Positions 54,101-63,732 of a stretch of 64,000 nucleotides of DNA are shown here, piece by piece; positions within the stretch are counted from its first letter, which is position 1; each line of letters begins with the position of its first letter. This DNA is from Pseudonocardia hydrocarbonoxydans (GTDB lineage: Bacteria > Actinomycetota > Actinomycetes > Mycobacteriales > Pseudonocardiaceae). The notes beneath the pieces were generated by a model. The model saw nothing but the letters and a program-made list of their open reading frames with translations. It did no database searches and was not told the DNA's origin. Made by a program: the position numbers and the translations under genes. The stretch lies in contig NZ_BJNG01000025.1 in NCBI RefSeq assembly GCF_006539565.1, positions 105,854 to 169,853 of the forward strand. Reading direction: 5' to 3'.

Positions 54101-54925
54101 TCAGCCGGTCACCGTGATCGCCTTGTCGTCGGTGAGGACGGGCCGGCCCTCGCCGCCGGACGGGTCGTCCTCGGTGATCCGCACGACGTACTCGCCCGGC
54201 TCCAGCTCGACGGTGAACGAGAACGGCGCGAACACCTGCCCCTCCGCGGTGCTCGTGAAGCCCTCCTGCACGACCGCGCCGTCGCGCAGCACGACCCACG
54301 GCACGGTGGCCTCGAAGACGGCGGCCTCGCCCGTCACCTCGACCGGCCCGGAGACCACGGCGCCGTCGGCGGGCGCGTCGATCTGCACCAGCGACCGGGT
54401 GGCGTACTGGTCGGCGCGGCGCACCGGGTCGGCCGTGGACACCGCGCCGAACAGCTCCTCCACCGGCTCGCCGTCGAGCAGGATCCGCACGGGATCGGTC
54501 GACTGCAGCGCGCCCTGCACGGTGTAGACGAGCTGCTGCACCGTCAGCTCGGCGCCCGCGGACCCCACCTGGGCCCCGGGCGTCACGCCCGCGAGGTCGA
54601 CGGTGATCACCCCGCCCGCGGCCTCGACGGGCGCGCGCAGCGACGTGCCGGACGGCCAGAGGGTGCGGTAGTCGGGGTCGACGGCGCCCGCGAACATCTC
54701 GCGCACCGCGTCGCTCGCCGGGTCGGCGGTCTCGACGCGGTGGAACTCCCGGAACAGCCGGGGGCCCGCGGCCGTCTCCGCCACGTAGTAGACGGGCAGG
54801 GCCCGGCCCGTCGCCGTCGGGCCCGGGGTGGGGGCAGGCGCCGGGCCCGGCCCGGCGGGCACCGGCGCGGGACCGGAACACCCGGCCATCAGCAGCACCA
54901 CCACCAGCGCGACGATCCACCGCAC
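54101..54925 (-). CDS. GerMN-domain lipoprotein with Gmad2 (Ig-like) domain
   Basis: A 274-residue lipoprotein: signal peptide, lipobox MAGC with Cys16, a proline-rich spacer, a GerMN domain (LPVYYVAETAAGPRLFREF to about 175) and a C-terminal Gmad2 immunoglobulin-like domain (IDAPADGAVVSGPVEVTGEAAVFEATVPW). Such proteins bind cell-wall or envelope partners; the domain pair also occurs in spore germination proteins. The GTG at 54925 has GAGGAGG 8 bases upstream. Transcribed alone, divergent from the carbonic anhydrase gene. Confidence 0.88.
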   Translation of the reverse strand: MRWIVALVVVLLMAGCSGPAPVPAGPGPAPAPTPGPTATGRALPVYYVAETAAGPRLFREFHRVETADPASDAVREMFAGAVDPDYRTLWPSGTSLRAPVEAAGGVITVDLAGVTPGAQVGSAGAELTVQQLVYTVQGALQSTDPVRILLDGEPVEELFGAVSTADPVRRADQYATRSLVQIDAPADGAVVSGPVEVTGEAAVFEATVPWVVLRDGAVVQEGFTSTAEGQVFAPFSFTVELEPGEYVVRITEDDPSGGEGRPVLTDDKAITVTG

Positions 54926-54976
54926 GGCGCCCACCTCCTCGTCCACCCCGGCGAGCCCCCAGGTTCCGCCCCCACG

Positions 54977-55011
54977 CCGCGAGTCGCCACTGTCCCGCCC
55001 GCGAGTCGCCC
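54977..55011. repeat. 22-base-period repeat, copy B (intergenic)
   Basis: CCGCGAGT, the complement of the word in copy A, occurs at 54977 and 54999, again 22 bases apart. In inverted orientation 18 bases match copy A (18400-18417). It lies in the 122-base divergent gap between the GerMN and carbonic anhydrase genes. Confidence 0.75.
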
Positions 55012-55047
55012 ACATCCGCACCGACCGGGTGGGGCACGCTGCTGTCC

Positions 55048-55572
55048 ATGCCGTTGTTCTCGTTCGAAGGGCGCTCCCCCACCGTGCACCCCGAGGCGTT
55101 CGTCGCGCCGACCGCCACCCTCGTCGGCGACGTGCGCGTCGAGGCGCACGCCTCGATCTGGTACGGCGCGGTGCTGCGCGCCGACTTCGGGCCGATCATC
55201 GTGCGGGAGGGGGCGAACGTGCAGGACGGCTGCGTGCTGCACGGCGGCGACGACCCGGTCACCGAGATCGGTGCGGGGGCCACGATCGGGCACCTGTGCG
55301 TCGTGCACGGCTGCGTCATCGGCGAGGAGGCCCTGATCGGCAACGGATCGACCATCCAGGACGGGGCCCGGATCGGCGCGCGCTGCCTGGTGGGCGCGGG
55401 CGCCACGGTGCCGCCGAACACCGTCGTCCCGGACGGGCGGCTGGTGCTGGGGCCCGTCGCGCGGGAGAAGGGGCCGCTCACCGAGACGGCCCGCTGGTGG
55501 GTCGAGGGCAACCCGCAGATCTACCGCGACCTCGCGCGCCGCCACCGCGACGGGGTGCGGCCCGTTGGGTGA
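55048..55572 (+). CDS. Gamma-class carbonic anhydrase family protein
   Basis: A 174-residue left-handed beta-helix protein of hexapeptide repeats (GDVRVEAHASIWYGAVLRADFGPI...). It keeps the zinc-binding histidine pattern of the gamma class (LHGGDD, GHLCVVHGCVIG). It may interconvert CO2 and bicarbonate or bind other ligands as YrdA-like proteins do. It overlaps the following MarR gene by 8 bases. Confidence 0.9.
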   Translation: MPLFSFEGRSPTVHPEAFVAPTATLVGDVRVEAHASIWYGAVLRADFGPIIVREGANVQDGCVLHGGDDPVTEIGAGATIGHLCVVHGCVIGEEALIGNGSTIQDGARIGARCLVGAGATVPPNTVVPDGRLVLGPVAREKGPLTETARWWVEGNPQIYRDLARRHRDGVRPVG

Positions 55573-56023
55573 CGAGCACGACCGGGCGGTCGAGCGGCTC
55601 GAACACGAGGTCAGCATGCTGCTGCGGCGCTCCCGCAGCGTCCTGCGCACGCTCGCGACGCGCCTGCACCCCGACGTCGACGCGGCGAGCTACGCGGTGC
55701 TGCTGGTCATCGCGCGCCGGGCGCCGCTGCGGCTGGTCGACCTCGCCGAGGAGTTCGGGCTCGACAAGTCGACGATGAGCCGGCAGGTCTCGTCGCTGCT
55801 GGGCCTCGGGCTCGTCCGGCGCCGCCCCGATCCCCTCGACGGGCGCGCGTTCCTGCTGGAGCTGGCCGACGAGGGCCGCGCCCGGCTCGACGAGGTCTCG
55901 CGCGCGCGTCACGAGGAGTGGCGGACGCGGCTGGCGTCCTGGTCGGCGGAGGACGTCGGCACCCTCGCCGACGGCCTGGGCCGGCTCGCGGCGACCCTGA
56001 ACCCGCCGGAGGCGGACACATAG
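55565..56023 (+). CDS. MarR-family transcriptional regulator 1
   Basis: A 152-residue winged-helix regulator. The recognition region reads VDLAEEFGLDKSTMSRQVSSLLGLGLVRRRPDPLDGRAFLLEL, typical of MarR with the DGR wing. TTG 55565 is the only in-frame start that keeps the N-terminal dimerisation helix and gives an 8-base overlap with the carbonic anhydrase gene. It lies 36 bases before a second MarR gene, and either could bind the inverted repeats between them. Confidence 0.88.
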   Translation: MGDEHDRAVERLEHEVSMLLRRSRSVLRTLATRLHPDVDAASYAVLLVIARRAPLRLVDLAEEFGLDKSTMSRQVSSLLGLGLVRRRPDPLDGRAFLLELADEGRARLDEVSRARHEEWRTRLASWSAEDVGTLADGLGRLAATLNPPEADT

Positions 56024-56070
56024 GTTGCATGTCGCAACCATGTTCCATATAGTTGTCGTATGCATACGAC
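56023..56070 (+). promoter_or_regulatory. Promoter with two operator-like palindromes before marR 2
   Basis: TTGCAT (56025-56030) and TATAGT (56048-56053) are 17 bases apart, the best sigma-A-type promoter in the window. TATAGT is 6 bases before the ATG, so the transcript should be leaderless. An inverted repeat ggttgc-N5-gcaacc (56023-56039) covers the -35 box, and a perfect 16-base palindrome GTCGTATGCATACGAC (56055-56070) covers the transcript start and start codon. Both are the expected size for MarR dimers. Confidence 0.75.
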
Positions 56071-56527
56071 CTCGGCGGGCGACGACGCGGTCGACGAGCT
56101 GGCCGACGCCGTCACCTGCCTGGTCCGGTCGTGGCGCGGCGCCGGGCGGCGGGTCCCGCACTCCGCCCACTCGACGCTGGCCCTGCTGCAGCTCGCCGGC
56201 CTCCTCGACGACGGCGAGCACCGCATCGGCGAGATCGCCGGGCTCCGGGGCGTCGACCAGTCGGTGGTGAGCCGTCAGGTCGGTGAGCTCGCGGCCCGGG
56301 GGCTCGCCCGCCGCCGCCCCGACCCGGCCGACCGCCGCGCCGGCCTCGTCTCGCTCACCGCGGACGGCCACGCCCTCGTCGAGCGGGCCCGGCACCTCAA
56401 GCGCGACCTGGTGCGCGGCGCGCTGCGCCGGTGCGAGCCGGGCGACGTGCACACCGTGGCCCGGCTGGTCCTCGGCCTCGCCGAGGAGATCGACGCCCGC
56501 ACGGGCGAGCTCGCCGCGCTGTCCTGA
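56060..56527 (+). CDS. MarR-family transcriptional regulator 2
   Basis: A 155-residue winged-helix regulator: IGEIAGLRGVDQSVVSRQVGELAARGLARRRPDPADRRAGLVSL contains the recognition helix and wing. It lies 27 bases upstream of an exporter gene on the same strand, the usual arrangement for a local repressor released by the exporter's substrate. Its start codon lies inside a perfect palindrome, so self-repression is likely. Confidence 0.92.
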   Translation: MHTTSAGDDAVDELADAVTCLVRSWRGAGRRVPHSAHSTLALLQLAGLLDDGEHRIGEIAGLRGVDQSVVSRQVGELAARGLARRRPDPADRRAGLVSLTADGHALVERARHLKRDLVRGALRRCEPGDVHTVARLVLGLAEEIDARTGELAALS

Positions 56528-56554
56528 ACCCGCACCCCCAGAAGGAAGACCGAC

Positions 56555-58369
56555 ATGACCACCACCGCCCCCGTCGCGGCCGAACCGGTGCGCAGCAGGC
56601 GCGAGGTGCTCACGGCACTGTCCGGGCTGCTGCTCGGCCTGTTCATCGCGATCCTGTCCAGCACGATCGTCGCCAACGCCCTGCCGACGATCGTCGCGGA
56701 CCTGCACGGCGACCAGACCGGCTACACCTGGGTCGTCACCGCCACCCTGCTGACGACCACCGCCTCGACCCCGATCTGGGGCAAGCTCGCCGACCTGTTC
56801 AGCAAGAAGCTGCTGGTCCAGGCGGCCATCGTGATCTTCGTGATCACCTCGATCGGGGCCGGGCTGGCCGGCTCGATGGGCGAGCTGATCGCCTGGCGCG
56901 CCGGGCAGGGCCTGGGCGCGGGCGGCCTGCAGGCGCTGGCGCAGGTCGTCATCGCGGCGCTGATCCCGCCCCGCGAGCGGGGCCGCTACTCCGGCTACCT
57001 CGGCGCCGTGCTGGCCGCCGCCACCGTGTCGGGCCCGCTGGCCGGCGGGCTGCTCGTCAGCACCCCCGCGCTCGGCTGGCGCTGGACGTTCTTCATCGGC
57101 GTGCCGATCGGCCTCGTCGCGCTGGCCGTCCTGCAGAAGACCCTGCACGTGCCGACGATCCGGCGCGAGGTGCACCTGGACTACCTCGGGGCCGCGCTGA
57201 TCTCCGGCGGCGTCTCGGCGCTGCTGATCTGGATCTCGCTGGCCGGTTCGCAGTTCGCCTGGGGCTCGACGGTGTCGCTGACGCTCGCCGGGCTCGGCCT
57301 CGCCGCGCTCGTCGCGGCGGTGTTCGTGGAGCTGCGCGCGACGGAGCCGGTCGTCCCGATGTCGCTGTTCCGGGAGCGCACCGTCGTGCTGTCGGTGGTG
57401 GCGAGCCTGGTGGTCGGCGTCGTCATGTTCGGCTCCACGGTGTACCTCGGCCAGTACTTCCAGGTCGCCCGCTCCTACGACCCGACGACGGCCGGGCTGC
57501 TCACGCTCCCGCTGGTCGGCGGGCTGGTGCTGGCCTCGACGGGGTCCGGGCAGCTGATCAGCCGCTTCGGGCGCTGGAAGGCCTACCTCGTCGCCGGCGC
57601 GGCGCTGATGACCACCGGGCTCGGCCTGCTCGCCACCATCGACCACAACACCCCCGTGCCCCGGATCGGGGTGTTCCTCGCGGTGCTCGGGCTCGGGATC
57701 GGCATGAGCATGCAGAACCTCGTGCTGGCCGTGCAGAACACCGTCGACGTGCGCGACGTCGGCGCCGCGAGCTCGCTCGTCGCGTTCCTGCGGTCGCTGG
57801 GCGGGACGGTCGGCGTCACGATCCTGGGGGTGGTGCTCGACGCCCGCGTCACGGCACTGAGCGGGACGTCGTCGGGCCTCGGGGGGCTCGCCACCGACTC
57901 GCCCGCCGAGGCCGCGGCCGTCCGGGCCGCCTACGGCGACGGGCTGGCGCTGGTCTTCGGCATCGCGGCGATCGCGTCCCTGGTGACGCTGGCGGCGGTG
58001 CTGGCGATCCGCGAGGTGCCGCTGCGGACGACGGTCGGGCCGGCGCCGGAGCCCGCCGGATCGGACGCTCCCCGAAGCGACGGCGACCGGACGGCCGGCG
58101 ACCGGCCCGAGCCCGGCCGGACCGACGCGCCGCGCCCGCTCGAGCGGAGGACGGTCGCGGCCGGAGCGCCCCGCACCGAGGCCCGGGACCGACTGCTCGC
58201 CGTACTGCTGCCCCGGCCCCAGGAGGCCCTGCGCGCGCTCGACGACATCGATGCCGCCCAGCGCGACCTCCGGGAGACCCGGGACCGCATGGACGCCTCC
58301 CTGGCCCGGCTGCGCGCGATCGGCCTCGACGAGCACCAGCTCGGTCGGGTCGTCGGCACCCGGCCGTGA
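56555..58369 (+). CDS. MFS drug exporter, DHA2 (EmrB/QacA) family
   Basis: A 604-residue proton-coupled exporter with 14 membrane helices. Family motifs: TIVANALPTIVADLHG in helix 1, motif A GKLADLFSKK near residue 75, motif C region GPLAGGLL near 158. After the last helix (about residue 490) there is an extra cytoplasmic tail of about 115 residues, rich in Asp/Arg/Pro and ending in a helix with the heptad-like RDLRETRDRMDASLARLRAIG, not found in most relatives. AGAAGGA precedes the ATG. Drug or antiseptic export is inferred from the family and the linked MarR genes. Confidence 0.93.
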   Translation: MTTTAPVAAEPVRSRREVLTALSGLLLGLFIAILSSTIVANALPTIVADLHGDQTGYTWVVTATLLTTTASTPIWGKLADLFSKKLLVQAAIVIFVITSIGAGLAGSMGELIAWRAGQGLGAGGLQALAQVVIAALIPPRERGRYSGYLGAVLAAATVSGPLAGGLLVSTPALGWRWTFFIGVPIGLVALAVLQKTLHVPTIRREVHLDYLGAALISGGVSALLIWISLAGSQFAWGSTVSLTLAGLGLAALVAAVFVELRATEPVVPMSLFRERTVVLSVVASLVVGVVMFGSTVYLGQYFQVARSYDPTTAGLLTLPLVGGLVLASTGSGQLISRFGRWKAYLVAGAALMTTGLGLLATIDHNTPVPRIGVFLAVLGLGIGMSMQNLVLAVQNTVDVRDVGAASSLVAFLRSLGGTVGVTILGVVLDARVTALSGTSSGLGGLATDSPAEAAAVRAAYGDGLALVFGIAAIASLVTLAAVLAIREVPLRTTVGPAPEPAGSDAPRSDGDRTAGDRPEPGRTDAPRPLERRTVAAGAPRTEARDRLLAVLLPRPQEALRALDDIDAAQRDLRETRDRMDASLARLRAIGLDEHQLGRVVGTRP

Positions 58370-58375
58370 TCGGCA

Positions 58376-58419
58376 GGAGTGGCCGGACGGTGTCGCCGGT
58401 GACACCGCCCGACCACTCC
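58376..58419. terminator. Bidirectional terminator between the exporter and thiG
   Basis: A 19-bp stem with two mismatches and a 6-base loop, 6 bases past the exporter stop and 64 bases past the thiG stop. No T-run. Confidence 0.7.
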
Positions 58420-58483
58420 CGGCGATCACGAGGCTCGGCCCCCGGCGCCGAGGGCACCTGCCGGGCCGGGGTTCGCGCGGGCC

Positions 58484-60545
<2,062 letters not shown>

Positions 60546-60552
60546 ACTCCCC

Positions 60553-60635
60553 GCTCCCTGCGCCGGCATGACCCGGATCAGGTTCGACGGTCGGGATCCG
60601 CGGATCCCCTCTCAGCCCCACCGGGGCTCCCGTGC
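60553..60635 (-). promoter_or_regulatory. TPP riboswitch (thi box) upstream of thiO-thiS-thiG
   Basis: On the minus strand the blocks ACGGGAGCCC, GGGGCTGAGAGG, GACCGTCGAACCTGATCCGGGT and CATGCCGGCGCAGGGAG (key segments only) match the TPP aptamer very closely. The last block runs into the ribosome site of thiO, so TPP should block translation initiation. Confidence 0.95.
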
Positions 60636-60653
60636 GTCACCTGTCGGCCAGCC

Positions 60654-60659
60654 TACGCT
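60654..60659 (+). promoter_or_regulatory. Likely -10 element (TACGCT) of thiE
   Basis: TACGCT lies 7 bases before the GTG at 60667 with no ribosome site, predicting a leaderless thiE message that cannot carry a riboswitch. Confidence 0.45.
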
Positions 60660-60666
60660 CACAGAT

Positions 60667-61311
60667 GTGCCCGGACTCGATGGTGACGCCCTGCGCGCTC
60701 GGCTGCACGACGCGCGCCTCTACCTCTGCACGCCCGACCGCCCGGACCTCGCGGAGTTCGCCGACGCCGCGCTGGCCGGCGGCGTCGACGTGATCCAGCT
60801 GCGGGAGAAGGGCATGGAGGCGCGCGCCGAGCTCGCCGCGCTGGAGGTGCTCGCCGAGGCCTGCGCGCGGCACGGGGCCCTGCTCGCGGTGAACGACCGC
60901 GCCGACGTCGCGCTGGCCTCGGGTGCCGACGTGCTCCACCTCGGGCAGGACGACCTCCCGGTGGGCTGGGCGCGCCGGATCGTCGGTGACGACGTCGTGG
61001 TCGGGCGCTCCTCGCACAGCGCCGACGAGACGCTGGCGGCGGCCGAGGAGCCCGGCGTCGACTACTTCTGCGTGGGCCCGTGCTGGCCGACCCCGACCAA
61101 GCCGGGCCGTCCGGCGCCGGGGCTCGGCCTGGTCGGGACCGTCGCCGGCCGCGCACCGGCGCGCCCGTGGTTCGCCATCGGCGGCATCGACCACGAGCGG
61201 ATCTCCGAGGTGCTCGACGCGGGCGCCACCCGGATCGTGGTCGTGCGGGCGATCACCGAGGCCGAGGACCCGGAGGCCGCGGCGATGGCACTGGCCGCAC
61301 GCCTGCCCTGA
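60667..61311 (+). CDS. thiE: Thiamine phosphate synthase
   Basis: A 214-residue TIM barrel that joins HMP-PP and thiazole phosphate. QLREKGM near residue 41, [24 protein letters not shown], the phosphate-binding [15 protein letters not shown] and FAIGGI are conserved. GTG 60667 is the only start giving the family N-terminus. It is divergent from thiO, and the TPP aptamer belongs to the other strand. Confidence 0.96.
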   Translation: MPGLDGDALRARLHDARLYLCTPDRPDLAEFADAALAGGVDVIQLREKGMEARAELAALEVLAEACARHGALLAVNDRADVALASGADVLHLGQDDLPVGWARRIVGDDVVVGRSSHSADETLAAAEEPGVDYFCVGPCWPTPTKPGRPAPGLGLVGTVAGRAPARPWFAIGGIDHERISEVLDAGATRIVVVRAITEAEDPEAAAMALAARLP

Positions 61312-61323
61312 TCCTGGCCGGCG

Positions 61324-62034
61324 TCACGGCTGCGTCGGCGACGGCAGCAGGTCCGTGAGACCGCGGTCCCCGGGGGTGGGGCCCGGCTCCGGCGTGGCCG
61401 TCGGGTCGGTGCTCGCCGTGCCGCCGGTGTCCTGCTCGGTGGACGGCGGCGGCTCGGCGGCATCCTCGGGTGCGCCCCCGGCCGCGTCGTCCCCGGCCGC
61501 GTCGTCCCCGGCCGGGGCCTCCTCCGCCGGGACGTCCGCCGGCGGGTCCTGCGCGCCGGCGCCCGGGGTGACCACCCGGCCGACCGAGGTACCGGTCTGG
61601 CCGGTGGTGAGGCTGGAGCCGTTCGCCCACTCCAGCCCGGTGACCGCGAGCAGGCCCAGCACGAACACCACCACCGCACCCGCGACGGCCCGGCGCCACG
61701 GGCGGCGCGGCGGCGGGACCGGGGCGAGGACCACGGTCTCGGCGTCGGAGGCACCGCGCTGCCCGGGCACCACCGGCCGGATGCGGGCGACGACGGTGTC
61801 GCGGGTGCGGTCCAGGGAGCGCTGGTAGAGCGTGGTCGCCACCGTGCTCGCGACGGAGCCGATCGCCGCGCCCGCGACGGTGCCCGCGGCCCCCAGGTAG
61901 GACCCCAGCACCGCGGCGGTCGCCGCGGCCCCCGCCCCGGCGATGACCTTGTTCACCGTCAGGTCGGGCGCCCTGGGCGGCGCCGCGACCTCGATCGTGG
62001 GCGGCTCGGGCGGGGCAGCGGTGTGGCGGGACAT
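61324..62034 (-). CDS. Hypothetical two-span membrane protein with Pro/Ala/Thr-rich outer tail
   Basis: I do not recognise the family. A 236-residue protein: a hydrophobic glycine/alanine-rich segment near residues 31-62 ([20 protein letters not shown]), a basic loop, a clear membrane helix near 113-133 (AVAGAVVVFVLGLLAVTGL), then about 100 residues of low-complexity Ala/Asp/Pro/Thr sequence predicted outside. ATG 62034 follows GGAG. The layout resembles actinobacterial wall-facing proteins of unknown role. Confidence 0.75.
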   Translation of the reverse strand: MSRHTAAPPEPPTIEVAAPPRAPDLTVNKVIAGAGAAATAAVLGSYLGAAGTVAGAAIGSVASTVATTLYQRSLDRTRDTVVARIRPVVPGQRGASDAETVVLAPVPPPRRPWRRAVAGAVVVFVLGLLAVTGLEWANGSSLTTGQTGTSVGRVVTPGAGAQDPPADVPAEEAPAGDDAAGDDAAGGAPEDAAEPPPSTEQDTGGTASTDPTATPEPGPTPGDRGLTDLLPSPTQP

Positions 62035-62129
62035 GGCTCCGTTCGCGTTCCTGGTCGGGTGAGGTGTCACCCTGTCCAGCGAACCGATCATCTGAATCGT
62101 TTCCGATGATCACGGGGCAGTGGCGACGT

Positions 62130-62798
62130 TCACTCCGGACGGGGGCGCGACCGCTCCGCGGGATGCCGGATCCCGCCGTGGCCCGCCGGCAGCGCGGACC
62201 GCACCAGCGGCCACGACAGCGCGACGCAGACCGCGACGAGCGGCCAGGTCAGCACGGTCTGGGCGATGCCGAGGGCCACCACGGCGTCGGCGAAGTAGAG
62301 CGGCAGGAACACCGCGAGCCGCACGACGTACTGCAGCACCCACGCCCAGCTCGCGCGCTGGTAGCCGCGCAGCAGGTCGGGATCGCGGCGCCAGCGCGCC
62401 TGCTGCCCGAGCGCCGTGCCCACGATCAGCCCCAGCAGCGGCCAGCGCACGACGATCGACACCGCCCACGCCAGCGCGCTGACGGCGTTGCCGAGCAGCC
62501 GGACCAGGAAGAAGTCGGCGGCCCGGCCGGTCGCCAGCGCCACGATCACCGCCACCGTGACGCCGAGGAGCCCGAACACGACGGCCCGGGGCCGACCGCC
62601 CGCGCGCAGCCGCACCACCCCGACGGCACCCGCGGCGAGCACCGCCGCCCCGCCGCCCCACACGACCGGCTGCCCCGGCCAGCCCAGCGCGCCCGCCGCA
62701 GCCCAGGCGAGGACGAACGCCGCGACCGGCACCGTCGCGTCGACGGCGCCACCACGGCCACCGAGCAGTTCGGTCAGTGACGGTTCGGGGGAGGTCAC
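62130..62798 (-). CDS. DUF3159 family membrane protein
   Basis: A 222-residue protein with about six membrane helices. The start SLTELLGGRGGAVDATVPVAAFVLAW and the block FFLVRLLGNAVSALAWAVSIVVRWPLLGLIVG, then RRDPDLLRGYQRASWAWV, match the DUF3159 family of actinobacteria. Function unknown. GTG 62798 places the family N-terminus at the start; ATG 62849 is an in-frame alternative. Confidence 0.88.
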   Translation of the reverse strand: MTSPEPSLTELLGGRGGAVDATVPVAAFVLAWAAAGALGWPGQPVVWGGGAAVLAAGAVGVVRLRAGGRPRAVVFGLLGVTVAVIVALATGRAADFFLVRLLGNAVSALAWAVSIVVRWPLLGLIVGTALGQQARWRRDPDLLRGYQRASWAWVLQYVVRLAVFLPLYFADAVVALGIAQTVLTWPLVAVCVALSWPLVRSALPAGHGGIRHPAERSRPRPE

Positions 62799-62925
62799 CT
62801 GCTGAGGGTGCCCTATGGACACGGATCGATCACCGGGGCTGGCGCGCATCGTCACCGATGGGTGATCCTGGGATGACCTTCATCCGTCCGCCGGGTGGAG
62901 TCGACGTGAACAGGAGGCGGTGGTC

Positions 62926-63696
62926 ATGGACACCTGGAACAGCTTCGTGGCGATCGGCGACAGCTTCACCGAAGGTCTCGACGACTGGCGGCCCGACGGC
63001 ACCCCGAGGGGCTGGGCCGACCGCGTCGCCGAGCACGTGGCGGCCGGGCGGCCGGGCTTCCGCTACGCCAACCTCGCGGTGCGCGGCAAGCTGCTCGACC
63101 AGATCGTCGCCGACCAGATCCCGGTCGCGGAGCGCCTGCGGCCCGACCTGGTGGCGTTCTGCGCGGGCGGCAACGACCTGATCCGCTTCTCCTGCGACAT
63201 CGACGACCTCGCCGCCCGGTTCGACGCCGCGCTCGGCCGGCTCACCGCCACCGGCGCCGAGGTGTTCATCTTCACCGGGTTCGACCTGGGCCGCATGCAC
63301 CCGCTGATCCGCCGCCTGCGCGGCCGCGTCGCCTGCTTCAACGAGTCCATGCGGGCCGCCGCGGAGCGCCACGGCGCGCACGTCGTCGACCTGTGGGGGA
63401 TGGCCCCGCTGGCCGACCCCCGCGCGTGGGGTCCCGACCGGCTGCACCTGCGCCCCGACGCGCACCGCCGCGTGGCGCTGCGGGTGCTGGAGACGCTCGG
63501 TCAGCCCGTCAGCGAGGACTGGCGCGTCCCGGCGCCCGACGCCGACCCGCTGACCTGGCGCGCCCGTCAGGCCGAGGACCTGAGGTGGATGCGCGAGTTC
63601 GCGATGCCGTTCGTCCGCAGGCGGATCCAGGGCAGGCGCACCGGCGACGGGTTCGTGCCGAAGCGGCCCGACCTGTCGCCCCTCGACGTCGGCTGA
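62926..63696 (+). CDS. SGNH/GDSL-family hydrolase
   Basis: A 256-residue esterase-type hydrolase without signal peptide. The nucleophile motif is AIGDSFTEG (Ser13), the oxyanion residues lie in GGNDL near 79, and the D-x2-H pair is DRLHLRPDAH near 165. Probably removes acyl or acetyl groups from a small ester or glycan in the cytoplasm. AGGAGG lies 8 bases before the ATG at 62926, which decides against GTG 62920. Confidence 0.9.
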   Translation: MDTWNSFVAIGDSFTEGLDDWRPDGTPRGWADRVAEHVAAGRPGFRYANLAVRGKLLDQIVADQIPVAERLRPDLVAFCAGGNDLIRFSCDIDDLAARFDAALGRLTATGAEVFIFTGFDLGRMHPLIRRLRGRVACFNESMRAAAERHGAHVVDLWGMAPLADPRAWGPDRLHLRPDAHRRVALRVLETLGQPVSEDWRVPAPDADPLTWRARQAEDLRWMREFAMPFVRRRIQGRRTGDGFVPKRPDLSPLDVG

Positions 63697-63701
63697 GCCA
63701 C

Positions 63702-63726
63702 GGCGGCACCCGCGGGTGCTGCCGCC
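63702..63726. terminator. Bidirectional hairpin between the hydrolase and ectD
   Basis: An inverted repeat (ggcggcaccc with gggtgctgccgcc, one two-base bulge) in the 36-base gap between convergent genes. No T-run. Confidence 0.55.
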
Positions 63727-63732
63727 CCGGCG

